A DNA stretch of 64,000 bases from Agrococcus jenensis. Its GTDB lineage: Bacteria > Actinomycetota > Actinomycetes > Actinomycetales > Microbacteriaceae. This document shows, piece after piece, positions 32,368 through 43,269 of the stretch (position 1 is its first letter; every line of letters starts with the position of its first letter). The DNA is taken from NCBI RefSeq assembly GCF_003752465.1, contig NZ_RKHJ01000001.1:744001-808000 (forward strand), read 5' to 3'. The notes below the pieces were generated by a model. The model was given only the letters and a program-made list of their open reading frames with translations. It did no database searches and was not told where the DNA came from. A program made the position numbers and the translations under genes.

Positions 32368-33839
32368 CCGGCCTCGCCGCGCGCCGCGCGCGGCCGCGCG
32401 CCGCGGTCGCGGCGACGGAAGAGCGCGCCCGACAGGGTGTCGGCCTCGAGGCCCTCGAGCGTGCGGCCGCGCGTCTCTGGCACCTGCGTCGCGATGAAGG
32501 CGAGCGCCACCGCGCCGATGGCGGCGAACAGGAAGAACGTGCCGGTGATGCCGACCGCGTCGATGAGCGACGGGAAGGCCAGCGCGAGCGCGCCGTTCGC
32601 GGTCCAGTGCGCGAAGACGGCGACGCCGATGCCGAGTCCCCGCATGCGCAGCGGGAAGATCTCGGACAGGTAGACCCAGGTGGCGACGTTGAGGAACGTC
32701 TGCATCGAGCCGACGAACGCGACGACGAGCGCCAGGATCACGAACGGCCGCAGCGGGTCACCGGGCTCGAGCACCGTCGAGGCGACGCCGATGAGCACGT
32801 GGCACACGGTCGTGAGCGAGAAGCCGATGAGCAGGGTGCGGCGACGATCGATCCGGTCCATCATCCACAGGGCGATGATGCCGCCGACGACGGCGATGAC
32901 ACCCGGCGCGACGTTGGCGATGAGCGCGGCGGACTCCGAGAAGCCCGACCCCACGAGCACCGTCTGGCCGTAGTACATGATCGAGTTGATGCCGGTGAGC
33001 TGCTGGGCGACGCCCACACCGATGCCGACGAGCAGGATGCGCGTGAGCCAGCGGTTGGCGAGCACCGTGCGCAGCCCGGTCCAGCCGCGCGACTCCCGCT
33101 CGACCGAGCGCTCGACCGCCGCGAGCTCGGCGATCGCCCGCTCGGGCGCCCGCACGCTGCGGAGCACCGCGAGCGCGCGCTCGTGCCGGCCGTGCTCGGC
33201 GAGCCAGCGGGGCGATTCGGGCATGCGCAGCATGCCGACGAACAGGGCGACCGCGGGCAGCGCGCAGACGGCGAACATGACCCGCCACACGCCGTCGAGG
33301 TGGCCGAGCGTGCTGCCGATCACGGCGTTGACGAGGAAGGCGGCGAGCTGCCCCGAGACGATCGCGAGCTCGTTGCGGCCGGAGATCGAGCCGCGGATCT
33401 CGAAGGGGGCGAGCTCGGCGAGGTAGACCGGCACGACCGTCGAGGCGCCGCCGACCGCGAGCCCGAGCAGGACGCGGCCCACGACCAGCACCGCGAGGCC
33501 CGGCGCCGCGACGATGACGACGGTGCCGACGAAGAAGAGCACGGCGAGCGCCACGAGCGTCGAGCGGCGGCCGAACCGGTCGGATGCGCGTCCGCCGCCC
33601 AGCGCGCCGATCGCGGCGGCGAAGACGAGCGAGCTCGTGACGATGCCCTCGGCGAGCGCGTCGAGGCCGAGCTCCGCGCTCATGGGGCGCAGCGCGCCGT
33701 TGATGACGCCGGTGTCGTAGCCGAACAGCAGGCCGCCGAAGCACGCGACGATCGAGATGACGCCGAGGCGTCGCCGATGAGGACCCGGCGTCAGCGGCGG
33801 CAGGGTTGGCTCAGCCCCGACGGGCGGCGCGACAGCCAC
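32364..33839 (-). CDS. MFS sugar/inositol porter
   Basis: 491 residues with 12 transmembrane helices. Sugar-porter family signatures: FGYDTGVINGAL in helix 1, GGRASDRFGRRS between helices 2 and 3, PESPRWLAEHGR before the central loop, QQLTGINSIMYYG in helix 7 and PETRGRTLEGLE after helix 12. This is the XylE/IolT/GLUT-like group, proton-linked sugar or inositol uptake. Start is GTG 33839. It stands alone, with a P450 locus on one side and clpB on the other, so context gives no substrate. Confidence 0.92.
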   Translation of the reverse strand: MAVAPPVGAEPTLPPLTPGPHRRRLGVISIVACFGGLLFGYDTGVINGALRPMSAELGLDALAEGIVTSSLVFAAAIGALGGGRASDRFGRRSTLVALAVLFFVGTVVIVAAPGLAVLVVGRVLLGLAVGGASTVVPVYLAELAPFEIRGSISGRNELAIVSGQLAAFLVNAVIGSTLGHLDGVWRVMFAVCALPAVALFVGMLRMPESPRWLAEHGRHERALAVLRSVRAPERAIAELAAVERSVERESRGWTGLRTVLANRWLTRILLVGIGVGVAQQLTGINSIMYYGQTVLVGSGFSESAALIANVAPGVIAVVGGIIALWMMDRIDRRRTLLIGFSLTTVCHVLIGVASTVLEPGDPLRPFVILALVVAFVGSMQTFLNVATWVYLSEIFPLRMRGLGIGVAVFAHWTANGALALAFPSLIDAVGITGTFFLFAAIGAVALAFIATQVPETRGRTLEGLEADTLSGALFRRRDRGARPRAARGEAG

Positions 33840-33944
33840 GATCGATCCTCCGGTCCCGTGCGGGTCCGCACCCGATCGATCATGCCCTGCCGCCGATGCT
33901 CTGTCGGCACCCGCTCTGTCGGCACCCGCTCGGGCGGACGCCCG

Positions 33945-36191
<2,247 letters not shown>

Positions 36192-36197
36192 CCGATC

Positions 36198-36224
36198 AAA
36201 CTTGAGTGCTGTCGGCTCAAGTTT
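36198..36224 (-). promoter_or_regulatory. HAIR element (HspR operator) of clpB
   Basis: AAACTTGAG and CTCAAGTTT form perfect 9-bp arms; the core CTTGAGT-N7-GCTCAAG differs from the HAIR consensus CTTGAGT-N7-ACTCAAG at one base. It sits immediately upstream of clpB. HspR, encoded at 50284-50715, is the expected repressor. Confidence 0.92.
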
Positions 36225-36245
36225 ACTCCGGATGCTGGACGTTGG

Positions 36246-36698
36246 CTAGACGGCGGGCGTCGCCGGCGACGCGGCGGGCGTCGGCTGCAGCGCCATGAGC
36301 CACTCCGGGTGCGCAGGCTCACCGAACCCGTGGCGCCGGTAGAGCGCGTGTGCGTCGTGGGTCGCGAGCATGACGCGGCTCAGGCCCATGGGCTCGAGCG
36401 CCTCGAGCACCGCCCGCACGAGCGCGGAGCCGACCCCTCGCCCGCGCGCGGACGGCGCGACGTAGACGTCGCAGAGCCAGGCGAACGTCGCGCGGTCGGT
36501 CACGACGCGCGCGTAGCCCACGAGCTCGTCACCGTCGTCGGACCGCACGAGCGCGCCGAAGCTCAGCGACCCGCGGGCCGCGGCCTCGACCGTCTCGCGG
36601 GATCGCCCGAGCGCCCAGTAGGCGTCGGTCGAGAGCCAGCGGTGCACGACGTCGAGGTCGATGCGCGCGAGGTCGTCGGTGACGGTGATCGGGCCCAT
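36246..36698 (-). CDS. GNAT-family N-acetyltransferase
   Basis: 150 residues. ELVGYARVVTDRATFAWLCDV and VYVAPSARGRGVGSALV (about 77-93) contain the acetyl-CoA-binding R-G-R-G-V-G loop; ATHDAHALYRRHGF closes the fold. This GNAT branch (YitI/YjcF-like small acetyltransferases) has unknown substrates. It lies upstream of clpB on the same strand; the HAIR box in the 54-bp gap suggests clpB has its own promoter. Confidence 0.88.
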   Translation of the reverse strand: MGPITVTDDLARIDLDVVHRWLSTDAYWALGRSRETVEAAARGSLSFGALVRSDDGDELVGYARVVTDRATFAWLCDVYVAPSARGRGVGSALVRAVLEALEPMGLSRVMLATHDAHALYRRHGFGEPAHPEWLMALQPTPAASPATPAV

Positions 36699-36822
36699 GC
36701 GCGAAGGCTAGCCCGGCCGAGCGCGGCCCCAGCCGAGCGCGGCTCCGAGCCGGGTGCGGTCGATCCGGCTACGCTCGCGGTGATCGCGGTGCACGACCCG
36801 ACCGCCGGAGTCAGGAGCCCGC

Positions 36823-37554
36823 ATGACGACCAGCCCGACCACCGCCTCGCCGATCCGCCGCGTCGTGCTCGTCGGCCGCGCGATCATCGCGATCGCGATC
36901 CTCGCAGCGGTGATCGGCCAGCTCATCACCTCGGTCGCCTTCTGGACCGCCCGCGGTGACGTATCCATCCCGCTCGACCTGCTGAACTTCTTCAGCTTCT
37001 TCACGATCGAGTCGAACGTGCTCGCCATGGTCGTGCTGGCGCTGCTGGTCGCGGCCCAGCTCGGCCGGCCCAGGATCGGGCGTCGCTTCGACGTGCTGCT
37101 GCTGTGCGCGACGACGTACATGGTCGTGACCGGCATCGTCTACAACGCGCTGCTGCGCGGCATCGAGCTGCCGCAGGGCGCGACGCTCGGCTGGTCGAAC
37201 GAGGTGCTGCACCTCATCGCGCCGCTCTGGATGCTCATCGACTGGCTGCTCACCGCGGGCAAGCGCGAGGTCCGCTTCGCCGATCTGCGCATCGTCGCGA
37301 TCTACCCCGTCCTGTGGCTCGTCTACACGCTGCTCCGCGGACCCGTCACCCTCGACCAGGCGAGCGGCCGGTCGTGGTGGTACCCGTACCCGTTCCTGGA
37401 CCCGGCGACGCACGCGAACGGCTACGCCGGGGTGGCGGTGATGTGCCTCATCGTCGCAGCGACGGTGCTGCTCGGCGCGGCCGCGCTCGTCGCGTACGCG
37501 CGCTCGCGCCGCCGGTCGCTCGCGCCGCGGACGACGGACGCCGCGCGCGCCTAG
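36823..37554 (+). CDS. Pr6Pr-family membrane protein
   Basis: 243 residues, six transmembrane helices. Motifs FFSFFTIESNVLA, VVTGIVYNALLRG, NEVLHLIAPLWMLIDWLL and RSWWYPYPFLDP are characteristic of the Pr6Pr family (related to FAR-17a/AIG1-like proteins). Function in bacteria unknown. The start at 36823 follows AGGAG. Divergent from the GNAT gene. Confidence 0.88.
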   Translation: MTTSPTTASPIRRVVLVGRAIIAIAILAAVIGQLITSVAFWTARGDVSIPLDLLNFFSFFTIESNVLAMVVLALLVAAQLGRPRIGRRFDVLLLCATTYMVVTGIVYNALLRGIELPQGATLGWSNEVLHLIAPLWMLIDWLLTAGKREVRFADLRIVAIYPVLWLVYTLLRGPVTLDQASGRSWWYPYPFLDPATHANGYAGVAVMCLIVAATVLLGAAALVAYARSRRRSLAPRTTDAARA

Positions 37555-37695
37555 CGACCGCCCCTCCGAGGTTCCTCTCTGCAGGCTCAGCACTGCGTCA
37601 GGAGTTCGTCAAGAGCGCCCGCTCGCCCCCGACGCGGACGACGCTAGGGATCCACGGCCCGCTCCCACCGCTGTCGACGGTCCGGGAGGTCGACG

Positions 37696-39816
37696 ATGCA
37701 CCTGATCCACCCAGCAGACGAGCGCGTGCGCCCGACGCCGCTGGCCGATCGCGTCGCCTGGCTGCGCCGGCTGTCCGGGCGCCGGTGGTTCAGGGTCGCG
37801 GTCCTCGCGGGTCTCGTGGCCGCCCTCGAGGTGCTGGTCCTCGAGGGCTGGATCCGAGGGGCCCGCGTGCCCCCGTGGGACTTCCTCGGCGCATACGCGC
37901 AGGAGGCGTACTGGTGGTGGGCGCACGGCGGCTTCTTCGACCCGGTGTCGTGGATCCCGGCGGTGCGGGGCGGCTATCCCTCGTCGCTCAGCCTGCAGAA
38001 CAGCGCCTGGTACCTGCCGTACGGCGCCGTCGCCGCCGTCGTGCCGCTGACGCCGTGGGCCCTCGCGTTCCTCTCCGCCGTCCACGTCGCGTTCGGCAGC
38101 GTCGGCGCATACCTGCTGGTGCGCCGCCACGGCGTCTCGTTCCTCGCCGGCCTCTTCGCTGCAGCCGGGTGGTTCTTCGCCGTCGGCGCCTTCAGCAACG
38201 CCGAGCACCCCGACATCGCCCGCGGCTACGCGTGGCTGCCGTGGGTGCTGCTCGTCGCGTCGACGAGGTGGCCGTGGCGGCGCTGGTGGTCGATCCCGGT
38301 CGCGACGCTCGTGCTGTGGCAGGCGACATCCGGCGTCTACCCGGGGATGCTCGTCGCCTACGCGTGCATCGGCGCCGTCTGGGTGGTGCTGCAGCAGGTG
38401 CAGAGCCGCGCTCGGTTCGCCGACCTCCTGCTGCCGCTCGGGATCGGGATGGTCGCCGCGCTGCTCCTCAGCATGGTGCGCCTGCTGCCCTACGCGCTGG
38501 GCAACGACCTCAGCGGCGTGCGGGCGCCTGACGCGTCCGAGTGGTCGTGGTCGATGCTCCTCTCGCTGCAGTTCGGCTACGACTACGGCTTCTACCCGAA
38601 CGACATCTCGATGCGCTCGTTCTTCATCCCCGCCGCGGTGCTGCTCGCCGCCCTCTTCGCGCGCCCCGGGTCACCGCTCACGCGGCTCGGGCTCGGCATC
38701 CTCATCCCCGCCGCGCTGCTCGGGCTGCCGCTGTTCCCGTGGTTCGACGCGCTGCAGCAGCTCCCCGGGCTGTCGCTCAGCCGCTTCACCATGAGCGACT
38801 TCAAGGTCTTCATGCTCTTCGGCGTGCTGCTGCTCGCGGCCTCGGCGGTCGACGGCTTCGTGCGGCACCGCGCCCCCCTCCCCTGGCAGCGGACGCGCGT
38901 GGCCGCCGCCGCGGCCGTCGTCGTGCTGCTCGCCGTCGGCGGGCTGCTTGCCCGCATCGACCTGCGCGACTACGCCCTGACCCTCGCGGTGCTCGTCGCC
39001 TCCGCGGCGCTCGTGCTCGCCGTGAGCAGCGGCCGGCGCGACCTCGCGGCGCTGCTGATCGTCGGCGTCGTCGCATCCGGCGGCCTGTGGGCCTACTCGA
39101 ACCGCGGGCCGTGGCGGACGGACCGGGTGGAGGCCGAGCTCGGCCGGTTCGACGGCCTCGTCGGGGAGCTCGTCGCAGCGACCGAGCCGCAGGCCGGCGA
39201 CCGGCGACCGGGACGCACCCCGCTGCCCGCGGACGTCGACCTCGACGGCATCCGGAGCACCGAGTGGAACGTGGCCTACTACACCGGCGAGGCGGCGCTC
39301 GGCGGGTACCTCAACCTCAAGGGCAACACCTACTTCGAGGCGCTGCGGTCCGCGATCAGCGAGGGCGATCGCGCGGAGCAGCTGCTCGCCTTCCTCTCCC
39401 GCCCCGGCACGGCGATCACCGCGGCCGCCTTCGACGAGGGATGCGCGGAGGAGGCGTGCGGAGGCGTGCGGGTCACGCCGGTCGCGTACGAGCCGGAGCG
39501 CCTCGAGTACGAGCTGCAGGCGACGACGGCCGGCGCGGTCGTCCTGAACGAGCCGTACTACCGCGGCTGGCAGGCGGCCGTGTGCGCGATCGACGCGTGC
39601 GCGACGAGCGCGCCGACGGCGACCGACGGCCTCGTGACGGTCGACGTGCCCGAGGGCGAGTCGCGCCTGACGCTGACCTACGCCACGCCGGGGCTCGGCA
39701 CCGGCTGGCTGCTGTTCTGGGCCGGAGCGGTCATCGCCGCGCTCGCGCCCGCGATCCTGTGGTTCTCGCGTCGGCGCCGCGCCGGCCCGGACGGTCGAGG
39801 AGAGATCGATGCCTGA
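37696..39816 (+). CDS. YfhO-like polytopic membrane protein
   Basis: 706 residues, about 12-13 transmembrane helices plus a C-terminal extracytoplasmic beta-rich domain (about 530-675) with YTGEAALGGYLNLKGNTYFEAL and NEPYYRGWQAAV. The first loop SWIPAVRGGYPSSLSLQNSAWY and the general layout resemble YfhO/GT-C proteins, which take part in transferring or flipping glycosyl units. GGGAGG precedes ATG 37696. It heads the glycan operon and overlaps the aminotransferase by 8 bp, so a role in attaching the same sugar is likely. Confidence 0.75.
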   Translation: MHLIHPADERVRPTPLADRVAWLRRLSGRRWFRVAVLAGLVAALEVLVLEGWIRGARVPPWDFLGAYAQEAYWWWAHGGFFDPVSWIPAVRGGYPSSLSLQNSAWYLPYGAVAAVVPLTPWALAFLSAVHVAFGSVGAYLLVRRHGVSFLAGLFAAAGWFFAVGAFSNAEHPDIARGYAWLPWVLLVASTRWPWRRWWSIPVATLVLWQATSGVYPGMLVAYACIGAVWVVLQQVQSRARFADLLLPLGIGMVAALLLSMVRLLPYALGNDLSGVRAPDASEWSWSMLLSLQFGYDYGFYPNDISMRSFFIPAAVLLAALFARPGSPLTRLGLGILIPAALLGLPLFPWFDALQQLPGLSLSRFTMSDFKVFMLFGVLLLAASAVDGFVRHRAPLPWQRTRVAAAAAVVVLLAVGGLLARIDLRDYALTLAVLVASAALVLAVSSGRRDLAALLIVGVVASGGLWAYSNRGPWRTDRVEAELGRFDGLVGELVAATEPQAGDRRPGRTPLPADVDLDGIRSTEWNVAYYTGEAALGGYLNLKGNTYFEALRSAISEGDRAEQLLAFLSRPGTAITAAAFDEGCAEEACGGVRVTPVAYEPERLEYELQATTAGAVVLNEPYYRGWQAAVCAIDACATSAPTATDGLVTVDVPEGESRLTLTYATPGLGTGWLLFWAGAVIAALAPAILWFSRRRRAGPDGRGEIDA

Positions 39817-40903
39817 CGTGGTGCGCTTCAACGACCTCCGACGCGGGCTGCAGAGCACCGCACCCGGGGTGCGCGACGCCATCGAGGAGGTGCTCGCCTC
39901 CGGCTGGTTCGTGCTCGGCCCGCAGCACGACGCCTTCGAGCGCGAGCTCGCCGCCTCGCTCGACATCGCGGCCGCTGCGGGCGTCGGCAATGGCACCGAC
40001 GCCCTGCAGCTCGCGCTCCAGGCGGTGGGCGCGCGGCCCGGGACCGCGGTCATCACCGTCGCGAACGCCGGCGGCTACACGTCGACCGCGACCCGCGCGA
40101 TCGGCGCGACCCCCTGGTACGCGGATGTCGATCCGGCGACGCTGCAGGCCACCCCGGCGACGGTGAACGCTGCGCTCCGGAGCGCGCCGATGCCCGTGAG
40201 CGCGATCGTCGTCACGCACCTGTTCGGGCAGATGGCCGACGCCCGGGGCATCGTCGAGGCCGCCAACGGCGTGCCCGTCGTCGAGGACTGCGCGCAGGCG
40301 ATGGGCGCCCGCAGCGACGGCCGGGCCGCGGGCACGTTCGGCACCGTCGCCACGACGAGCTTCTACCCGACGAAGAACCTCGGCGCCGTCGGCGACGGCG
40401 GCGCCGTCTTCAGCGACGACGTCGAGCTCGTCGCGCGCATCCGCCAGCTGCGGCAGTACGGCTGGTCGTCGAAGTACCGCTCGTCGGCGGCCGGGGGCCG
40501 CAACTCCCGCCTCGACGAGCTGCAGGCCGCGGTCCTGCGGCGCCTGCTGCCCGCGCTCGACGCCGACGTCGCCCGTCGTCGCGAGATCCACGCGCGCTAC
40601 GAGGCGGCGGCGAGCGGGCGCATCCGGATGGTCAACCGCGCGACCCCCTCCTATGCGGGCCACCTCGCGGTCGTCGTCGTCGACGACCGGCAGCGGGTGA
40701 CCGCGATCCTCGACGACCACGGCATCGGGCACGACATCCACTACCCGCTCCCCGACCACCACCAGCCGATCGCCGAGCCGGAAGCGCCGCCGCTGCCGGT
40801 CACCGAGTGGGCGAGCGAGCACATCATCAGCGTCCCGCTCTACGCGGGGCTCACCGACGACGAGCAGGCGCGCGTCGTCGCCGCGCTCCACGAGATGTCG
40901 TGA
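39809..40903 (+). CDS. DegT/DnrJ/EryC1/StrS aminotransferase (FdtB/QdtB-like)
   Basis: 364 residues. PLP-lysine Lys189 in FYPTKNLGAVGDGG; Asp160 in VVEDCAQAMGA contacts the pyridine nitrogen; RFNDLRRGL and GWFVLGPQHDAFE at the N-terminus and NSRLDELQAAVLR in the centre match the sugar 3-aminotransferase group. Expected reaction: glutamate-dependent amination of a dTDP-3-keto-6-deoxyhexose. The ketoisomerase that would supply this substrate is encoded 1.3 kb downstream in the same operon. Confidence 0.9.
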   Translation: MPDVVRFNDLRRGLQSTAPGVRDAIEEVLASGWFVLGPQHDAFERELAASLDIAAAAGVGNGTDALQLALQAVGARPGTAVITVANAGGYTSTATRAIGATPWYADVDPATLQATPATVNAALRSAPMPVSAIVVTHLFGQMADARGIVEAANGVPVVEDCAQAMGARSDGRAAGTFGTVATTSFYPTKNLGAVGDGGAVFSDDVELVARIRQLRQYGWSSKYRSSAAGGRNSRLDELQAAVLRRLLPALDADVARRREIHARYEAAASGRIRMVNRATPSYAGHLAVVVVDDRQRVTAILDDHGIGHDIHYPLPDHHQPIAEPEAPPLPVTEWASEHIISVPLYAGLTDDEQARVVAALHEMS

Positions 40904-40907
40904 CGCC

Positions 40908-41843
40908 ATGGCCCCGCGGTACTCCATCGTCATCCCCGTCTACAAGAACGAGGAGACGATCCCGAGCCTCTTCGCGCGGCTCCGCGACCTGTCGACCCGC
41001 TGGCGCGACCTCGAGGTCGTGCTCGTCGTCGACGGCTCGCCGGATCGCTCAGCCGACGTCATCCGCGCCGAGCTCACCGACGCCCCGTTCTCGGTGCAGC
41101 TCGTCGAGCACTCCAGGAACTTCGGGTCGTTCGAGGCCATCCGCTCGGGGCTCGCGGTCGTCAGGGGCGACTACGTCGGCGTCATGGCGGCCGACCTGCA
41201 GGAGCCGACGTCGCTCGTCGAGGAGTTCTTCACCATCCTCGAGGCCGGCGACTGGGACGTCGCGGTGGGCACGAGGCAGTCGCGCGACGACCCGGGCTCG
41301 TCGAAGCTGCTCTCCGGCACCTACTGGTCGCTCTACCGCCGGCTGATCCAGCCCGAGATGCCCAAGGGCGGCATCGACATCTTCGGCTGCACGCGCGAGG
41401 TCGCCGCCCGGCTCGTCGCGCTCGAGGAGTCGCACTCGAGCCTCGTCGGACTCCTCCTGTGGGTCGGCTACCGGCGGGTCGAGGTGCCCTATGCCCGCGT
41501 GGCGCGCGAGCACGGCAAGAGCGGCTGGTCGCTGCGCCGGAAGATCGGCTACTTCCTCGACAGCTCGTTCTCGTTCACGAACGCGCCCATCACGGTGATC
41601 ACGCTCGTCGGCATCCTCGGCACCGTCACGACGATCGTCATCGCGCTCACGGTGTTCATCTCCTGGGCGCTCGGCAGGATCCCGGTCGAGGGCTTCACCG
41701 CGCTCATGCTCGTCAACCTCGGGGGCACGGGCGCGATCCTCATCGCGCTCGGCGTGATCGGCAGCTACGTGCGACGCGGGTTCGACAACTCGAAGCGGCG
41801 CCCGCACGCGATCGTGGCACGCAGGACGGAGTTCGAGCGATGA
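40908..41843 (+). CDS. GT2 glycosyltransferase (GtrB/ArnC-like, polyprenyl-phosphate)
   Basis: 311 residues. GT-A domain with YSIVIPVYKNEETIPSLF, LVVDGSPDRSADV and the DxD-like ADLQEPTSLVEE, followed by two C-terminal transmembrane helices (about 228-252 and 264-288). The architecture is that of dolichol/undecaprenyl-phosphate sugar transferases that load a sugar onto the lipid carrier. It is followed by a GtrA-type flippase gene with an ATGA overlap, the standard GtrA-GtrB pair. Confidence 0.92.
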   Translation: MAPRYSIVIPVYKNEETIPSLFARLRDLSTRWRDLEVVLVVDGSPDRSADVIRAELTDAPFSVQLVEHSRNFGSFEAIRSGLAVVRGDYVGVMAADLQEPTSLVEEFFTILEAGDWDVAVGTRQSRDDPGSSKLLSGTYWSLYRRLIQPEMPKGGIDIFGCTREVAARLVALEESHSSLVGLLLWVGYRRVEVPYARVAREHGKSGWSLRRKIGYFLDSSFSFTNAPITVITLVGILGTVTTIVIALTVFISWALGRIPVEGFTALMLVNLGGTGAILIALGVIGSYVRRGFDNSKRRPHAIVARRTEFER

Positions 41844-42241
41844 GCCGCGAGCTCGGGAGGCAGGCCGTGCGCTTCCTCCTCGTCGGCGGCCTCAACGTCG
41901 CCGTGAGCTACGGCATCTTCATCCTGCTGGGCCTCGTGGTCGCGCCTTGGATCGCGTACACGGCGGGCTACCTGGCCGGCCTCGCGCTCGTCACCGCCAT
42001 GACGCCGCGCTTCGTGTTCGGCACCGGCGCCAGCTGGCGACGGATGGGCGCGTTCGTCGCCGTCTACGTCGTCGTCTACATGGTGGGCCGGCTCATCGTC
42101 GCACTGACGGATCCCGTCGGACTGGTCGAGCTGCTGCTCACCAGCGGGATCCTGCTGGCCGTGACCGTGCCCCTCAGCTTCCTCGCAGGACGGCTCCTGT
42201 TCCTGCGACCGCGGCATCGACTGGGAAAGGTGGACTCGTGA
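41840..42241 (+). CDS. GtrA-family membrane protein (putative lipid-linked sugar flippase)
   Basis: 133 residues, four transmembrane helices (about 10-32, 36-57, 73-93, 103-124), the size and pattern of GtrA. FLLVGGLNVAVSYGIF and TPRFVFGTG are family-typical. GtrA proteins are thought to move undecaprenyl-phosphate-sugar across the membrane. Start and stop overlap both neighbours, so the operon is tightly coupled. Confidence 0.9.
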   Translation: MSRELGRQAVRFLLVGGLNVAVSYGIFILLGLVVAPWIAYTAGYLAGLALVTAMTPRFVFGTGASWRRMGAFVAVYVVVYMVGRLIVALTDPVGLVELLLTSGILLAVTVPLSFLAGRLLFLRPRHRLGKVDS

Positions 42242-43185
42242 ACCACTTCGTGCACGAGCGGGGCATCTGCGAGAGCGAGCGGGTCGGCGACCGCACGACC
42301 ATCTGGGCGTTCGCGCACGTGCTGCCGGGCGCCGTCATCGGCGCCGACTGCAATCTCAACGACGGCGTCTTCGTCGAGAACGACGTCGTCATCGGCGACC
42401 GCGTGACGCTCAAGTGCGGCGTGCAGATCTGGGACGGCATCCGGCTGGAGGACGACGTCTTCGTCGGGCCGAACGCGACCTTCACGAACGATCGCTTCCC
42501 GCGCAGCAAGCAGCGGCCCGACGCCTACCCGCAGACCGTCGTCGAGCACGGCGCATCCATCGGCGGCAACGCGACGATCCTGCCGGGCATCCGGATCGGC
42601 AGCCACGCGATGGTCGGCGCCGGCAGCGTCGTGACGCGCGACGTGCCGTCGTACGCGATCGTCGCGGGCAACCCGGCCCGCATCATCGGGTACGCCGACA
42701 CCGAGACGATCGGGCCGATCCACGCGGCGCCGGGATCCATCAACCACGCGATCGCCGACGGCGGCTTCGGGCTCATCGAGCTGCAGCACGCCATCGACCT
42801 CCGCGGCTCGCTCTCGGCCGTGGAGTTCGCGGCGGGGCTGCCGTTCCCACCGAAGCGCATGTTCATCGTCTACGACGTGCCCACGCGCTACGCCCGCGGC
42901 GCGCACGCCCACCGCGCGTGCCACCAGTTCCTGATCTGCGTGAAGGGCTCGGTGCACGCCATCGCCGACGACGGCACGAAGCGCCGCGAGTACCTGCTCG
43001 ACGCGCCCGACATCGGGCTCTACATGCAGCCGCTCACCTGGGGCACGCAGTACGCCTACAGCCCCGACGCCGTGCTCGTCGTGCTGGCCTCGCACGAGTA
43101 CGACAACGCCGACTACATCCGCGAGTACGACGAGTTCCTCAGCATCGTGGCGGGTGCGCCCAGCCCGGCGAGCCAGGTGTCGTGA
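42238..43185 (+). CDS. Bifunctional sugar N-acyltransferase / 3,4-ketoisomerase (FdtC-FdtA-like)
   Basis: 315 residues, two domains. Residues 1-165 are a left-handed beta-helix acyltransferase (hexapeptide repeats, GCGVQIWDG-like CGVQIWDGIRL, GNATILPGIRIGSHAMVGAGS in pieces, IVAGNPARIIGY). Residues 178-305 are a WxcM/FdtA cupin with the paired histidines AHAHRACHQFLI and GSVHAI, used for the dTDP-4-keto-6-deoxyglucose 3,4-ketoisomerase reaction. Together with the aminotransferase this makes dTDP-3-acylamido-3,6-dideoxyhexose (Fuc3NAc or Qui3NAc). GTG 42238 overlaps the GtrA stop. Confidence 0.88.
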   Translation: MNHFVHERGICESERVGDRTTIWAFAHVLPGAVIGADCNLNDGVFVENDVVIGDRVTLKCGVQIWDGIRLEDDVFVGPNATFTNDRFPRSKQRPDAYPQTVVEHGASIGGNATILPGIRIGSHAMVGAGSVVTRDVPSYAIVAGNPARIIGYADTETIGPIHAAPGSINHAIADGGFGLIELQHAIDLRGSLSAVEFAAGLPFPPKRMFIVYDVPTRYARGAHAHRACHQFLICVKGSVHAIADDGTKRREYLLDAPDIGLYMQPLTWGTQYAYSPDAVLVVLASHEYDNADYIREYDEFLSIVAGAPSPASQVS

Positions 43186-43222
43186 TTCCAGCGCAGCTGT
43201 CCTGACGGCGCCGCCGCACGCG

Positions 43223-43261
43223 GACGACCGCCGCGTCGCCATCGGGCGGGCGGCGGTCGTC
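43223..43261. terminator. Bidirectional hairpin terminator
   Basis: Perfect 11-bp arms GACGACCGCCG/CGGCGGTCGTC around a 17-nt loop, between the convergent glycan operon and the PepSY-like gene. Confidence 0.7.
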
Positions 43262-43269
43262 GCGCAGGA

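Noticed and set aside
37555..37695. Possible small gene or riboswitch between Pr6Pr and the glycan operon
   Set aside because: No frame with a ribosome-binding site and no convincing fold; it is probably only a promoter region.
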